From Pseudomonas sivasensis (GTDB taxonomy: Bacteria > Pseudomonadota > Gammaproteobacteria > Pseudomonadales > Pseudomonadaceae): a DNA stretch of 64,000 bases. The notes below the pieces were generated by a model. That model searched no databases. It saw nothing but the letters and a program-made list of their open reading frames with translations, and had not been told where the DNA came from. Shown here piece after piece: positions 17,918-26,093 of the stretch. The number at the start of each line of letters is the position of its first letter. Position 1 is the first letter of the stretch. Where the stretch lies: positions 206,712 to 270,711 of the forward strand of contig NZ_JAAOWU010000006.1 in the NCBI RefSeq assembly GCF_013778505.1, written 5' to 3'. A program made the translations under genes and the position numbers.

Positions 17918-18916
17918 ATGGCTTTACACGGATTCCTTCAAGGCTACCGGGGTTATGCGGACACGCAAGCCCTGGGGGATGCCCTGAAGGCGCTTCAGGA
18001 AGAAGGCCTTGACCAACTGCCGCTGCCCGGCAGCGGGCAGACCTTGGCACGCTTCAGTCGCCTGGCCCAGGTCGCCGGGCATGACTTGCGCCTGTGCAAG
18101 TTGTTTGAGGGTCATACCGACGCGTTGGCGATCATTGCAGAACTGGACAGCCCCCTGCCGCCCTTGGGTAGCACGTGGGGCATGTGGGCCGCCGAACCGC
18201 CGAGTGCCAAGGTACGCGTGCGGCGCGACGGCCATCGGCTGATGGTGGACGGTCGTAAAGCCTGGTGTTCCGGCGCGGCCGTGGTCAGCCATGGGTTGCT
18301 GACGGCCTGGGATGAAGAAGAGCGGCAGCAACTGGTCGCTGTCGAGATGCAGCAGCCGGGCGTAACTGTGACGAAGGACGGCTGGCACGCGGTCGGCATG
18401 GCGGCGACGGGCAGCGTTGAAGTGGTCTTTGAGGGGGTGCGCGGCATTGCCGTCGGCCACCCCGGTGAGTACCTCACCCGCCCCGGCTTCTGGCAAGGCG
18501 GGATTGGTATTGCGGCGTGCTGGTATGGCGCCGCGCAACGCCTGGCGGAAGTCTTGCGTGAGCAATGCGCCAAACGCCCGGAACCCCATGCCCTCGCCCA
18601 CTTGGGTTCAGTGGACAGTGCGCTGAACGGAGCCGCCTGCGTTCTGCGCGCCAGCGCCGAGCACATCGACCTTGAACCTAAGGCTGATGCCCGAGTGCTG
18701 GCCCAGCAGACGCGGGCTTGCATTGAAGACACGGTCGAGCAAGTGATGCACCACGTGGGGCGTGCCGTCGGTGCAGGCCCCTATTGCAAGGACCCGCACT
18801 TTGCGCAGTTGATGGCGGATTTGCCGGTGTACCTGCGCCAGAGTCACGCCGAACGTGACTTGGCCGGCCTGGGTGAGCTGATCGCAGGCGAACCCACAGG
18901 GAGGTGGCAGTTATGA
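17918..18916 (+). CDS. Acyl-CoA-dehydrogenase-like flavoprotein, substrate unknown
   Basis: A 332-residue protein with the acyl-CoA dehydrogenase middle beta-domain (LGSTWGMWAAEPPSAK, VDGRKAWCSGAAVVSH, and WHAVGMAATGSVEVVFEGV) and a C-terminal helical domain. It is shorter than the usual 380 residues because the N-terminal helical domain is reduced. The usual catalytic Glu is not obvious, so it may act on a non-CoA substrate or be an oxidase-like paralogue. The ATG comes one base after the glgX stop, and its own stop overlaps the PIG-L gene by four bases. This tight coupling ties it to the flanking sugar-modifying enzymes. Homologues are usually annotated only as acyl-CoA dehydrogenase. Confidence 0.8.
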   Translation: MALHGFLQGYRGYADTQALGDALKALQEEGLDQLPLPGSGQTLARFSRLAQVAGHDLRLCKLFEGHTDALAIIAELDSPLPPLGSTWGMWAAEPPSAKVRVRRDGHRLMVDGRKAWCSGAAVVSHGLLTAWDEEERQQLVAVEMQQPGVTVTKDGWHAVGMAATGSVEVVFEGVRGIAVGHPGEYLTRPGFWQGGIGIAACWYGAAQRLAEVLREQCAKRPEPHALAHLGSVDSALNGAACVLRASAEHIDLEPKADARVLAQQTRACIEDTVEQVMHHVGRAVGAGPYCKDPHFAQLMADLPVYLRQSHAERDLAGLGELIAGEPTGRWQL

Positions 18917-19671
18917 AACCCAACCCGATTGTCGGCCAAGGCACCCCACTGCATCACTGGCAGGCCTCGCCGCGGATGGCCGAGTTGCCGCAGATCAGCG
19001 TCGAACAGTTAGTACCTGAAGGGCATCGCGCCGTGATCATCGCGCCCCATCCGGATGATGAAGTGCTGGGCTGTGGTGGTCTGTTGCAAGGTCTGGCGGC
19101 GCTCGGTCGGCCCATACAGCTGATTTCGGTGACCGACGGCAGCGCCAGTCACCCCGGCTCTCGGCGCTGGCCCGTAGAGCGCCTGAGCGTGGTGCGGCCC
19201 CAGGAATCAGCGCAAGCCCTGCATCGGCTGGGTTTGCCATTGCACAGTTTGAAATGGCTGCGCGCCGGGTTTACCGACAGCAAGGTAGCGGCGCGAGAGG
19301 ACGAATTGAGCGCCTTTATCCAACGCTACCTCAAGCCCACGGATGTGCTGTTTACCACGTGGCGAGAAGACGGCCACTGCGACCACGAAGCCGTAGGCCG
19401 CGCCAGTGCCAAGGCCGCCCAAGCGGTGGGCGCTACGCTGTACGAGCTGCCGGTGTGGACGTGGCACTGGGCAACCGCCGAAGACAGCCAAGTGCCGTGG
19501 CACCGCGCGCGCAAAATCCCTCTGAGCTGCGAGTCGGTGGCCCGTAAGCGCCACGCTATTCACGCGTTCGCCAGCCAATTGGAAGGTGACCCGCAGATCG
19601 GCCTGCCCCCGGTGCTCGCGCCCTATGTGGTGGAGCGCTTGCTGCAACCGTTTGAAGTGGTATTCGTATGA
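18913..19671 (+). CDS. PIG-L family (LmbE-like) de-N-acetylase
   Basis: A 252-residue zinc-dependent deacetylase of the PIG-L/LmbE superfamily, whose members remove N-acetyl groups from GlcNAc-linked substrates. The canonical PHPDDE motif (IAPHPDDEVLGCGG, near residue 40) and the second metal-ligand motif HCDHEAVG are both present, so it should be active. I start it at the ATG at 18913, 9 bases after AGGGAGG, rather than the GTG three codons earlier. Both ends overlap neighbours by four bases (ATGA). A paralogue lies about 1.4 kb downstream. The true substrate is unknown; a glycoconjugate made by the adjacent glycosyltransferase is plausible. Confidence 0.9.
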   Translation: MKPNPIVGQGTPLHHWQASPRMAELPQISVEQLVPEGHRAVIIAPHPDDEVLGCGGLLQGLAALGRPIQLISVTDGSASHPGSRRWPVERLSVVRPQESAQALHRLGLPLHSLKWLRAGFTDSKVAAREDELSAFIQRYLKPTDVLFTTWREDGHCDHEAVGRASAKAAQAVGATLYELPVWTWHWATAEDSQVPWHRARKIPLSCESVARKRHAIHAFASQLEGDPQIGLPPVLAPYVVERLLQPFEVVFV

Positions 19672-20267
19672 GTGTGGCTACGCCGTATTTCGACCAACTG
19701 TTCGCCGAAAATGATGACCCTTGGGCGTTTCGTCAACGCTGGTATGAGCGACGCAAACGCGCATTGACCCTTGCTGTGCTGACGCGTCCGCGCTATGCCG
19801 CCATTTTTGAGCCGGGCTGCGCCAATGGCGAGCTGAGTTTCGAACTGGCGCCACGCTGTGATCGCCTGCTGTGCTGTGACACCGCCGCCGCCGCCGTCAG
19901 CCTGGCGCGCAGCCGTTTGTTGGGGTTCCCCCATGCCGAGGTGCAACAGAGCCGCCTGCCGGAACAATGGCCGACCGAGCGCTTCGAGCTGATCGTGCTC
20001 AGCGAGCTGTGTTACTACCTCGACGCAGACGATTTAGGCCGCGTGATCGACCGCGCCCTCGCCAGCCTGACCGACGACGGCCAACTGCTGGCGTGCCACT
20101 GGCGCGTACCGATTGAAGGCTGTCCGCAGACAGCTGAGCAGGTGCATGCCCTGCTCCATGAACGACTGGCAATGCCGCGCATCGCCAGCTACCACGAACA
20201 GGATTTTCTCCTCGACCTGTGGTGCCGCGATGGCACCTCGGTCGCTCGCCATGAGGGCCTGCGATGA
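19668..20267 (+). CDS. NodS-like SAM-dependent methyltransferase
   Basis: A 199-residue class I methyltransferase. Motif I is FEPGCANGELSFELA (about residues 46-60), followed by acidic CCDTAAAA and the motif IV-like LIVLSELCYYLD. The N-terminal PYFDQLFAENDDPWAFRQRWYERRK is the pattern of the NodS family, whose founding member N-methylates the deacetylated sugar of rhizobial Nod factors. That parallel fits the PIG-L deacetylase encoded directly upstream: deacetylation would expose an amine for methylation. The link is inference from family and neighbourhood. Four-base overlaps with both neighbours imply translational coupling. Confidence 0.88.
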   Translation: MSVATPYFDQLFAENDDPWAFRQRWYERRKRALTLAVLTRPRYAAIFEPGCANGELSFELAPRCDRLLCCDTAAAAVSLARSRLLGFPHAEVQQSRLPEQWPTERFELIVLSELCYYLDADDLGRVIDRALASLTDDGQLLACHWRVPIEGCPQTAEQVHALLHERLAMPRIASYHEQDFLLDLWCRDGTSVARHEGLR

Positions 20268-20923
20268 TCGGCGTTCTGATCCCGGTGCATAACGAACAAG
20301 CGCTGTTACCCGACTGCCTGGACGCCGCGTTGATCGCGGCCCGCCACCCTGGCCTGCAGGGCGAAGCGGTGCAGATCCTGCTGGTGCTCGACAGTTGCAG
20401 CGATGACAGCGCAGCCATCGTCCAGAGCTATCCGGTGCAGCACTTCGAAGTGCAGGCGCGCAATGTTGGGCATGTGCGCGGGCTGGGTGCGCGGCATCTG
20501 CTCAATCAGGGCGCACGCTGGATCTCCTGCACCGACGCCGACAGCCGCGTCGCGCCTGATTGGCTGGTAGCGCAGTTGGCGCTGAACGCCGATGCGGTAT
20601 GCGGCACGGTGACGGTGGACGCGTGGAGCGAGGGCTTCGACCCGGCCGCGCAGATCCGCTACCTCCAGGGCTATCAGGCGCAGGACGGGCATCGGCACAT
20701 CCACGGCGCCAACCTGGGGGTGAGCGCGGGTGCTTACATTCGCGCAGGCGGCTTCGAACCCTTGGCCTGCCATGAGGACGTGCAATTGGTGCGCAACCTG
20801 GAACGCTGTGGCGCCTCTATCGCCTGGAGCAATACCCCGCAGGTGATCACCAGTGCGCGCCTGGAATCCCGCGCCCAAGGCGGGTTTGGCGATTATTTGA
20901 AGAGCCTGATGCCGGCGTCGTGA
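20264..20923 (+). CDS. Family 2 glycosyltransferase
   Basis: A 219-residue GT-A fold glycosyltransferase. The N-terminal nucleotide-binding segment is MIGVLIPVHNEQALLPDCL, the metal-binding DxD motif is CTDADSR (near residue 89), and the acceptor/base motif is CHEDVQLVRNL. There are no membrane segments, so it is cytoplasmic and processes a soluble or membrane-peripheral acceptor. It is short compared with polymerising GT2 enzymes and probably adds a single sugar. The start codon overlaps the methyltransferase stop by four bases; it ends the glgX-headed operon. Donor and acceptor are unknown. Confidence 0.88.
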   Translation: MIGVLIPVHNEQALLPDCLDAALIAARHPGLQGEAVQILLVLDSCSDDSAAIVQSYPVQHFEVQARNVGHVRGLGARHLLNQGARWISCTDADSRVAPDWLVAQLALNADAVCGTVTVDAWSEGFDPAAQIRYLQGYQAQDGHRHIHGANLGVSAGAYIRAGGFEPLACHEDVQLVRNLERCGASIAWSNTPQVITSARLESRAQGGFGDYLKSLMPAS

Positions 20924-20963
20924 AAAAATCCATATTACAGAATGTAAAAGCGGCGAATCCTTG

Positions 20964-20974
20964 TCTATGCTGAA
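20964..20974 (+). promoter_or_regulatory. Candidate RpoS-type -10 element before the second PIG-L gene
   Basis: TCTATGCTGAA matches the stationary-phase extended -10 consensus KCTAYRCTTAA in ten of eleven positions. It lies in the 177-base gap after the glycosyltransferase gene. RpoS control would suit a stress-linked locus, but this is a motif match only. Confidence 0.4.
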
Positions 20975-21100
20975 GACGCCTTGCTGGTCATTCAGGGTTG
21001 AATGGCCACGCACCCATCACGGCGGAGTCTGTGGTGAATAAATAGAGTCGTCCCGTCAACGGGGCACGACCCAGCACCAATCCACAAGGATGTAACGCTC

Positions 21101-21862
21101 ATGAAGTCTGCCTCCCTCAGTGAAGGCCGTCGCGGCCCCGCGCAAATCTGGAACACTGCGCCGCAGCTGGCGCAAATCGCCCCTATCTCTGCGACATCGC
21201 TGGTCCCGGCCGGTGCACGGGTGGTGGTCATCGCGCCCCATCCGGGCGACGAAGTGTTGGCGTGCGGCGGCATGCTGCAACTGCTCAGCACCCTTGAATA
21301 TCCCCTGCAACTGATCTCCATCACCGACGGCAGCGCCAGCCATCCCGGCTCACATCGGTGGCCGGCCAGCCGCTTAAGCGTCGTGCGGCCCCAGGAAAGC
21401 GCCGAAGCGCTGCGTCGCCTGGGCATGCCCATGCATAGCCTGAAATGGATTCGCGGTGGGTTTTGCGACAACGCCCTGTCGGCCCGTGAGCCGCAACTGA
21501 GCCAATTCATCGCGCGCTACTTGCAAGCGGGCGATGTGGTGTTCACCACGTGGCGCAACGACGGCAACCCCGACCACGAAGCGGTCGGCCGCGCCAGTGC
21601 GAAGGCGTGCAATCTCGTCGGTGCGCAGCTGTATGAACTGCCGATCTGGGCCTGGCACTGGCCCGCGCGCGAGGGTGCAATCATCCCCTGGCAACGGGCG
21701 CGCAAGGTGCGCCTGGACACATGGAGCGTTGCGCGCAAACTCCACGCGGTACATGCCTATGCGAGTCAACTGGTGGGTGACCCGCAGATCGGCCTGGCGC
21801 CGATGCTGGCGCAGGTGTTGTTGGATCGCATGCGCGAGCCTTACGAGATCGTCTTCGCATAG
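21101..21862 (+). CDS. PIG-L paralogue with an altered PHPGDE active-site motif
   Basis: A 253-residue protein closely similar to the PIG-L deacetylase at 18913 along its whole length: both share LISxTDGSASHPGS, RLSVVRPQESA, LHSLKW-type and DHEAVGRASAKA segments. In the first metal motif, however, the usual PHPDDE reads PHPGDE. In characterised family members such as MshB the first Asp is the general base, while the His and second Asp bind zinc, so metal binding may persist with impaired or changed catalysis. The second motif is NPDHEAVG. It has its own 177-base leader with a candidate promoter, so it may be regulated separately from the operon. Confidence 0.88.
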   Translation: MKSASLSEGRRGPAQIWNTAPQLAQIAPISATSLVPAGARVVVIAPHPGDEVLACGGMLQLLSTLEYPLQLISITDGSASHPGSHRWPASRLSVVRPQESAEALRRLGMPMHSLKWIRGGFCDNALSAREPQLSQFIARYLQAGDVVFTTWRNDGNPDHEAVGRASAKACNLVGAQLYELPIWAWHWPAREGAIIPWQRARKVRLDTWSVARKLHAVHAYASQLVGDPQIGLAPMLAQVLLDRMREPYEIVFA

Positions 21863-22109
21863 CCGCCGACTCGTCCGTACCTGTTATTTCTCACAGTAGC
21901 GACGCGAGGGATGTGCGTCTAAGGTTCAAAACGTGCTGCACAGGTGAGGTGCAGTCGAGAAAGCCATGCCAACCCTTTGCATTGGCCGGTGTTTTCGAAG
22001 CAGGTAACTCGTATTCCCTGCTCCGTATCGCGTTCGTTGTTGCCATGGTCCTTAACCGTGCCTGTCATCAGGCACCGTGGAGTCAGGTCGCATTGAGCGA
22101 GGACGGATC

Positions 22110-24674
22110 ATGAGCAAACGACTTCCCCAACGGACCGGCGCCAGCCTGATTATGGCGTCAGCAGCATGGCTGTTGAGCTGTTCAAGCACTGCTCAGGCGT
22201 GCACCTTCACCATCACGCCAGGTGACGATGTGGTGACCTGCACCAGCGGCGCGGGGGGCAACCTCATTGATGCGCAAGGTAACAACAGTCTGATATTTCC
22301 CTCCGGCAACGGCAGCGTGTTGGGCGTCGGTTATGGCGCGGGCAATGACCTCATCGAGATGAACACCGCGGATGCGGTCATCGGCACCAGTGGGGTCAAC
22401 ATGGGCGATGGCGCGAATATCTTTCGCCTGTTCCAGGGGGCGGTCAACAGTGTGATCTTGCAGGGCTCCGGTGCCGATGTGATGCAAATCAGCGGCGGTA
22501 CGGCCGGTGGAATTTTCCAGGGCGCCGGATTGGACAAATTCTCCATGAGCGGCGGCACGATCACATCCCTTGCCCAAGGGGATGGCATCGACGACTTCGC
22601 CATGAGCGGCGGTACCATCACAGGCGCCTTTGAAGATGGCGACCACGGATTGATGACCGGCGGCAGCATCGGACGCGTCGACATGAAACTCGACAACAAC
22701 CTGTTTGATATGCGCGGCGGCACCGTTGTCGGCAACTTCGTCACCGGCTTTGGCGACGACACGATCCTGGTATCGGGCACCAGTTTCATTGGCGGTAACC
22801 TCAGCGTCAGCGGCGGGGCCGACATCATCGTCATCAAGGGTGGCAGGATTGCCGGGGAAATTCGCATGAGCGCGGGGAATGACCAGTTCGAGTGGAACGG
22901 CGCGGGCCAACTCGACTCGGCAGTACTGCTGGCCGGCGATAACGACACGGCGCTGCTGAAAAACCTGACAGAAGCCATTGTCGCCCCTACTCCCGTTGTG
23001 GACGGCGGAACGGAGAACGATACCCTGACGTTCGACAACAGCCAGGTCAGCACACCGCAACGTTATCAGAACTGGGAAATCGTCAACCTGGACAACAATT
23101 CGAGCTTGTCCCTCGGCGGCACCTTCACACTGGGTGATGCCGCTACCGGGACCGGCACCATGAACGTGAATGGCAGCTCGGCATTACGGGTCAGTACAGG
23201 GATCATCAACCCGTTTACCGCCGGCCAACTGACGACCCTGAACAACAGCGGCCTGATCGACATGACCACCGGCAGCACCAGCACCGGCGATACCCTGACG
23301 GTCAATGGCAACTACAACGCCAGCGGCGGCCAACTCGCGCTGCAAAGTGTATTGGGTGGCGACGGTTCGCCCAGCGACAAACTGGTAATCAGCCAGGGGA
23401 CCATCCAGGGGAGTACGAGCATTCGCGTCACTAACCTCGGCGGCGCAGGCGCCGCTACGCTGCAAGATGGTATCCAGGTGGTGCAGGCGCTCAACGGCGC
23501 CACCGGCAGCGGCACCGCCTTTACCCTTGGCGCGCCGGTGTCTGCCGGCGCGTTCGACTATTACCTGTTCAAGGGCGGCGTCACCGCCGGCACCGCAGAA
23601 AACTACTACCTGCGTTCGACCATCCCGGTGGTGCCGCCGAACCCGGTCATTATCGTGCCGTTGCCTGTCCCCATTCCCGATGAACCACCACTGCCGCCCA
23701 ACCCTGGGACAGAGCCGATTCCCATCTACCGCCCGGAAGTGCCGCTCTACGCCGCGCTGTTTCCCGCCGCCCAGCAAATCGTGCAAGGCATGCTCGGCAC
23801 CTTTCACCAGCGCATGGGTGACCAGAGCCAGCAACAGCAGGCCGGCGCTTTATCGGCCGGGTGGGGTCGGGTCTACGGCAACAGCAGTCGCCAGAGTTTC
23901 GCCGGCACGGTGAGCCCGACGTTGGACAGTTCGGTAACGGGCTTCCAGGTGGGCAGCGATCTCTATGCCAGCGCCATGGGCGATGGCCAGCAACGCCTGG
24001 GGTTTTTCGTCGGCCATAGCCGTTTGCGGGGCACAGTCAAAGGCTTCAACGGCGGCCGGGAGGACAAGAACGCCGGCAAAACCACCTTGCGCGGTGACAG
24101 CCTGGGCGTGTACTGGACGTTGATCGGCGCCAACCAGGCCTACCTTGACCTGGTGTTAATGGGCACACGCTTCAATGGCAACAACGAGTCGGACCGTGGT
24201 GTGAAGATGAAAACCCGCGGGCACAACGTCACAGCCTCCGCCGAAGTCGGCTGGCCGATCCCGGTGACGACCAACTGGGTCGCGGAACCCCAGGCACAAC
24301 TGATCGTCAGCAAGACCACGTTGAACAGCCAGAACGACGGGGTTTCCGACGTGTCCTATGACGCCGATACCCAGCTGACCACGCGCTTGGGAATCCGCCT
24401 GCGCGGCGACTACCAAATGCGTGGCATGCCACTGGTGCCTTATGTACGGGCGAATGTCTGGCACACCCGCGCCGGACAGAACACCGTGACCTTTGCCGAT
24501 GTCACCGACATCGACACCGAGCAGAAGTCCACCACCCTGGACCTCAGCGTCGGTGCAACGTTGAAGGTCACCCAAGACATCAGCGTTTACAGCGAGGTGG
24601 GTTACAACCGCAACCTGGACAGCAACACCTTCAACGGCCGCCAAGGGACGGTTGGCCTGAGAATGGCGTTCTGA
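22110..24674 (+). CDS. Autotransporter (type Va) with short-repeat passenger
   Basis: An 854-residue autotransporter. A long signal peptide ends near SSTAQA. The passenger (about 30-510) carries roughly eight degenerate repeats of about 18-20 residues with GxGxD…MSGGTI-type sequence (for example QGAGLDKFSMSGGTI and QGDGIDDFAMSGGTI), consistent with a beta-helix. A Pro-rich linker (about 515-545) leads to a roughly 280-residue beta-barrel ending in GLRMAF, with the terminal Phe expected for Bam recognition. The ATG at 22110 follows GAGGACG; an upstream in-frame start lacks the signal peptide. No protease or esterase catalytic motif is evident. Its 3' end overlaps the convergent permease gene by 44 bases. 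Confidence 0.9.
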   Translation: MSKRLPQRTGASLIMASAAWLLSCSSTAQACTFTITPGDDVVTCTSGAGGNLIDAQGNNSLIFPSGNGSVLGVGYGAGNDLIEMNTADAVIGTSGVNMGDGANIFRLFQGAVNSVILQGSGADVMQISGGTAGGIFQGAGLDKFSMSGGTITSLAQGDGIDDFAMSGGTITGAFEDGDHGLMTGGSIGRVDMKLDNNLFDMRGGTVVGNFVTGFGDDTILVSGTSFIGGNLSVSGGADIIVIKGGRIAGEIRMSAGNDQFEWNGAGQLDSAVLLAGDNDTALLKNLTEAIVAPTPVVDGGTENDTLTFDNSQVSTPQRYQNWEIVNLDNNSSLSLGGTFTLGDAATGTGTMNVNGSSALRVSTGIINPFTAGQLTTLNNSGLIDMTTGSTSTGDTLTVNGNYNASGGQLALQSVLGGDGSPSDKLVISQGTIQGSTSIRVTNLGGAGAATLQDGIQVVQALNGATGSGTAFTLGAPVSAGAFDYYLFKGGVTAGTAENYYLRSTIPVVPPNPVIIVPLPVPIPDEPPLPPNPGTEPIPIYRPEVPLYAALFPAAQQIVQGMLGTFHQRMGDQSQQQQAGALSAGWGRVYGNSSRQSFAGTVSPTLDSSVTGFQVGSDLYASAMGDGQQRLGFFVGHSRLRGTVKGFNGGREDKNAGKTTLRGDSLGVYWTLIGANQAYLDLVLMGTRFNGNNESDRGVKMKTRGHNVTASAEVGWPIPVTTNWVAEPQAQLIVSKTTLNSQNDGVSDVSYDADTQLTTRLGIRLRGDYQMRGMPLVPYVRANVWHTRAGQNTVTFADVTDIDTEQKSTTLDLSVGATLKVTQDISVYSEVGYNRNLDSNTFNGRQGTVGLRMAF

Positions 24675-26028
24675 TCTGGTAGGCAATCGCCAGCCAGATA
24701 AACCAGACCGGCATCACATACAGGGCCAGGCGTGTGTCTGGCCGCAACGCCAGCAGGCAGAGCACGAACGCAAGGAAACCCAGGGAAAACCAAGCCATCG
24801 GCACACCGCCGGGCATCTTGTAAGTGGACTTGGCGTGCAGGTCCGGGCGTTTTTTACGGTAAGCGATGTACGACGCGAGAATCGTCGACCACGTAAAAAT
24901 CACCAGGATCGCCGAGACCGTCGACACAATGGTGAAGGCGGTCATCACCTCCGGCACCACAAACAGCAACACCAAGCCGAGCAGCATCAATACCGTGGTG
25001 AAGGCCAGGCTAAACAACGGAACGCTGCTGTTGGACAAGCGTCGGAAAACACCTGGCGCATCCCCCAGATCGGCCAACCCGAACAACATGCGGCTGGCGG
25101 AAAACACCCCGCTGTTGGCCGAGGACGCCGCCGAGGTGAGTACCACGAAATTGACGATGCCCGCAGCCGCAGGAAACCCCGCCACCAGGAACAGCTCCAC
25201 AAACGGGCTTTTGCTCGGCGACACCTGCTGCCACGAGGTCACGGCGATGATGCACGCCAGGGCCAGCACGTAGAACAGAATGATGCGCAACGGAATCGAA
25301 TTGATTGCCTTGGGCAACGTCTTCTCCGGCGCACGGGTTTCGGCCGCGGCGGTGCCGATCAGCTCGGTGCCGGCAAAGGAGAAAATCGCCATCTGGAACC
25401 CGGCGAAAAAGCCGAACAGGCCGTTGGGAAACGCCGCCTGTTTGTCCAGCAAATGCGACAGCGATGCAGTGACGCCGGTGGGTGAGACAAACGAGCCAGC
25501 GATCAGCACCACGCTCACGCCGATCAGGGTCACCACGGCGATGATCTTGATGATTGCGAACCAGAACTCCACTTCGCCGAACAACCTGACAGTCAGCGCA
25601 TTCAACGCGAACAGCATGCCCACCGCCGGCATCCACGCCGGCAGGTCCGGGAACCAGTACTGGAAAAACCCGCCGACCACCACCGCATCCCCCACCACCG
25701 CCACGCTCCAACTCAGCCAGTACGACCAGCCGAGAAAAAACGCGGCGCGCGGTCCCAGGTAGGCGCCGGCAAAGTCGGCAAAGCTCTTGAAGTTGAGGTT
25801 GGACAGCAGCAGCTCGCCCATGGCGCGCATCACGAAATACACAAACAGCCCGATGATCATGTAGATCAGGATGATCGAGGTGCCGGACAGCGCAATGATC
25901 TTGCCGGAGCCCATGAACAGGCCGGTGCCGATCGCACCGCCCATGGCCATCAGCTGGATATGACGGTTGCTCAGGGTGCGTTGCAACGCAGGCTTTTCGC
26001 AAAGCCCGGACGTGGTTGTTTTCATCAC
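24631..26028 (-). CDS. Amino-acid permease (AAT/APC family)
   Basis: A 465-residue inner-membrane transporter with about 12 membrane helices. The first helix contains the APC-family signature GGAIGTGLFMGSG, and FSFAGTELIGTAAAETRAPEKT in the fifth/sixth helix region is characteristic of the amino-acid:proton symporters related to CycA, GabP and ProY. Substrate specificity cannot be settled; the best resemblance is to D-serine/D-alanine/glycine transporters. It lies 65 bases downstream of the HDAC-like gene on the same strand and is probably co-transcribed with it. A second Met immediately follows the annotated start. Confidence 0.9.
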   Translation of the reverse strand: MMKTTTSGLCEKPALQRTLSNRHIQLMAMGGAIGTGLFMGSGKIIALSGTSIILIYMIIGLFVYFVMRAMGELLLSNLNFKSFADFAGAYLGPRAAFFLGWSYWLSWSVAVVGDAVVVGGFFQYWFPDLPAWMPAVGMLFALNALTVRLFGEVEFWFAIIKIIAVVTLIGVSVVLIAGSFVSPTGVTASLSHLLDKQAAFPNGLFGFFAGFQMAIFSFAGTELIGTAAAETRAPEKTLPKAINSIPLRIILFYVLALACIIAVTSWQQVSPSKSPFVELFLVAGFPAAAGIVNFVVLTSAASSANSGVFSASRMLFGLADLGDAPGVFRRLSNSSVPLFSLAFTTVLMLLGLVLLFVVPEVMTAFTIVSTVSAILVIFTWSTILASYIAYRKKRPDLHAKSTYKMPGGVPMAWFSLGFLAFVLCLLALRPDTRLALYVMPVWFIWLAIAYQIRTPFSGQPSLGGR

Positions 26029-26093
26029 AAAACCTCTTGTTATGTTTTTGAGTTTTGGCAGAAAAAAATTGGGCGGTCGTTGTTGTTAGGGGG

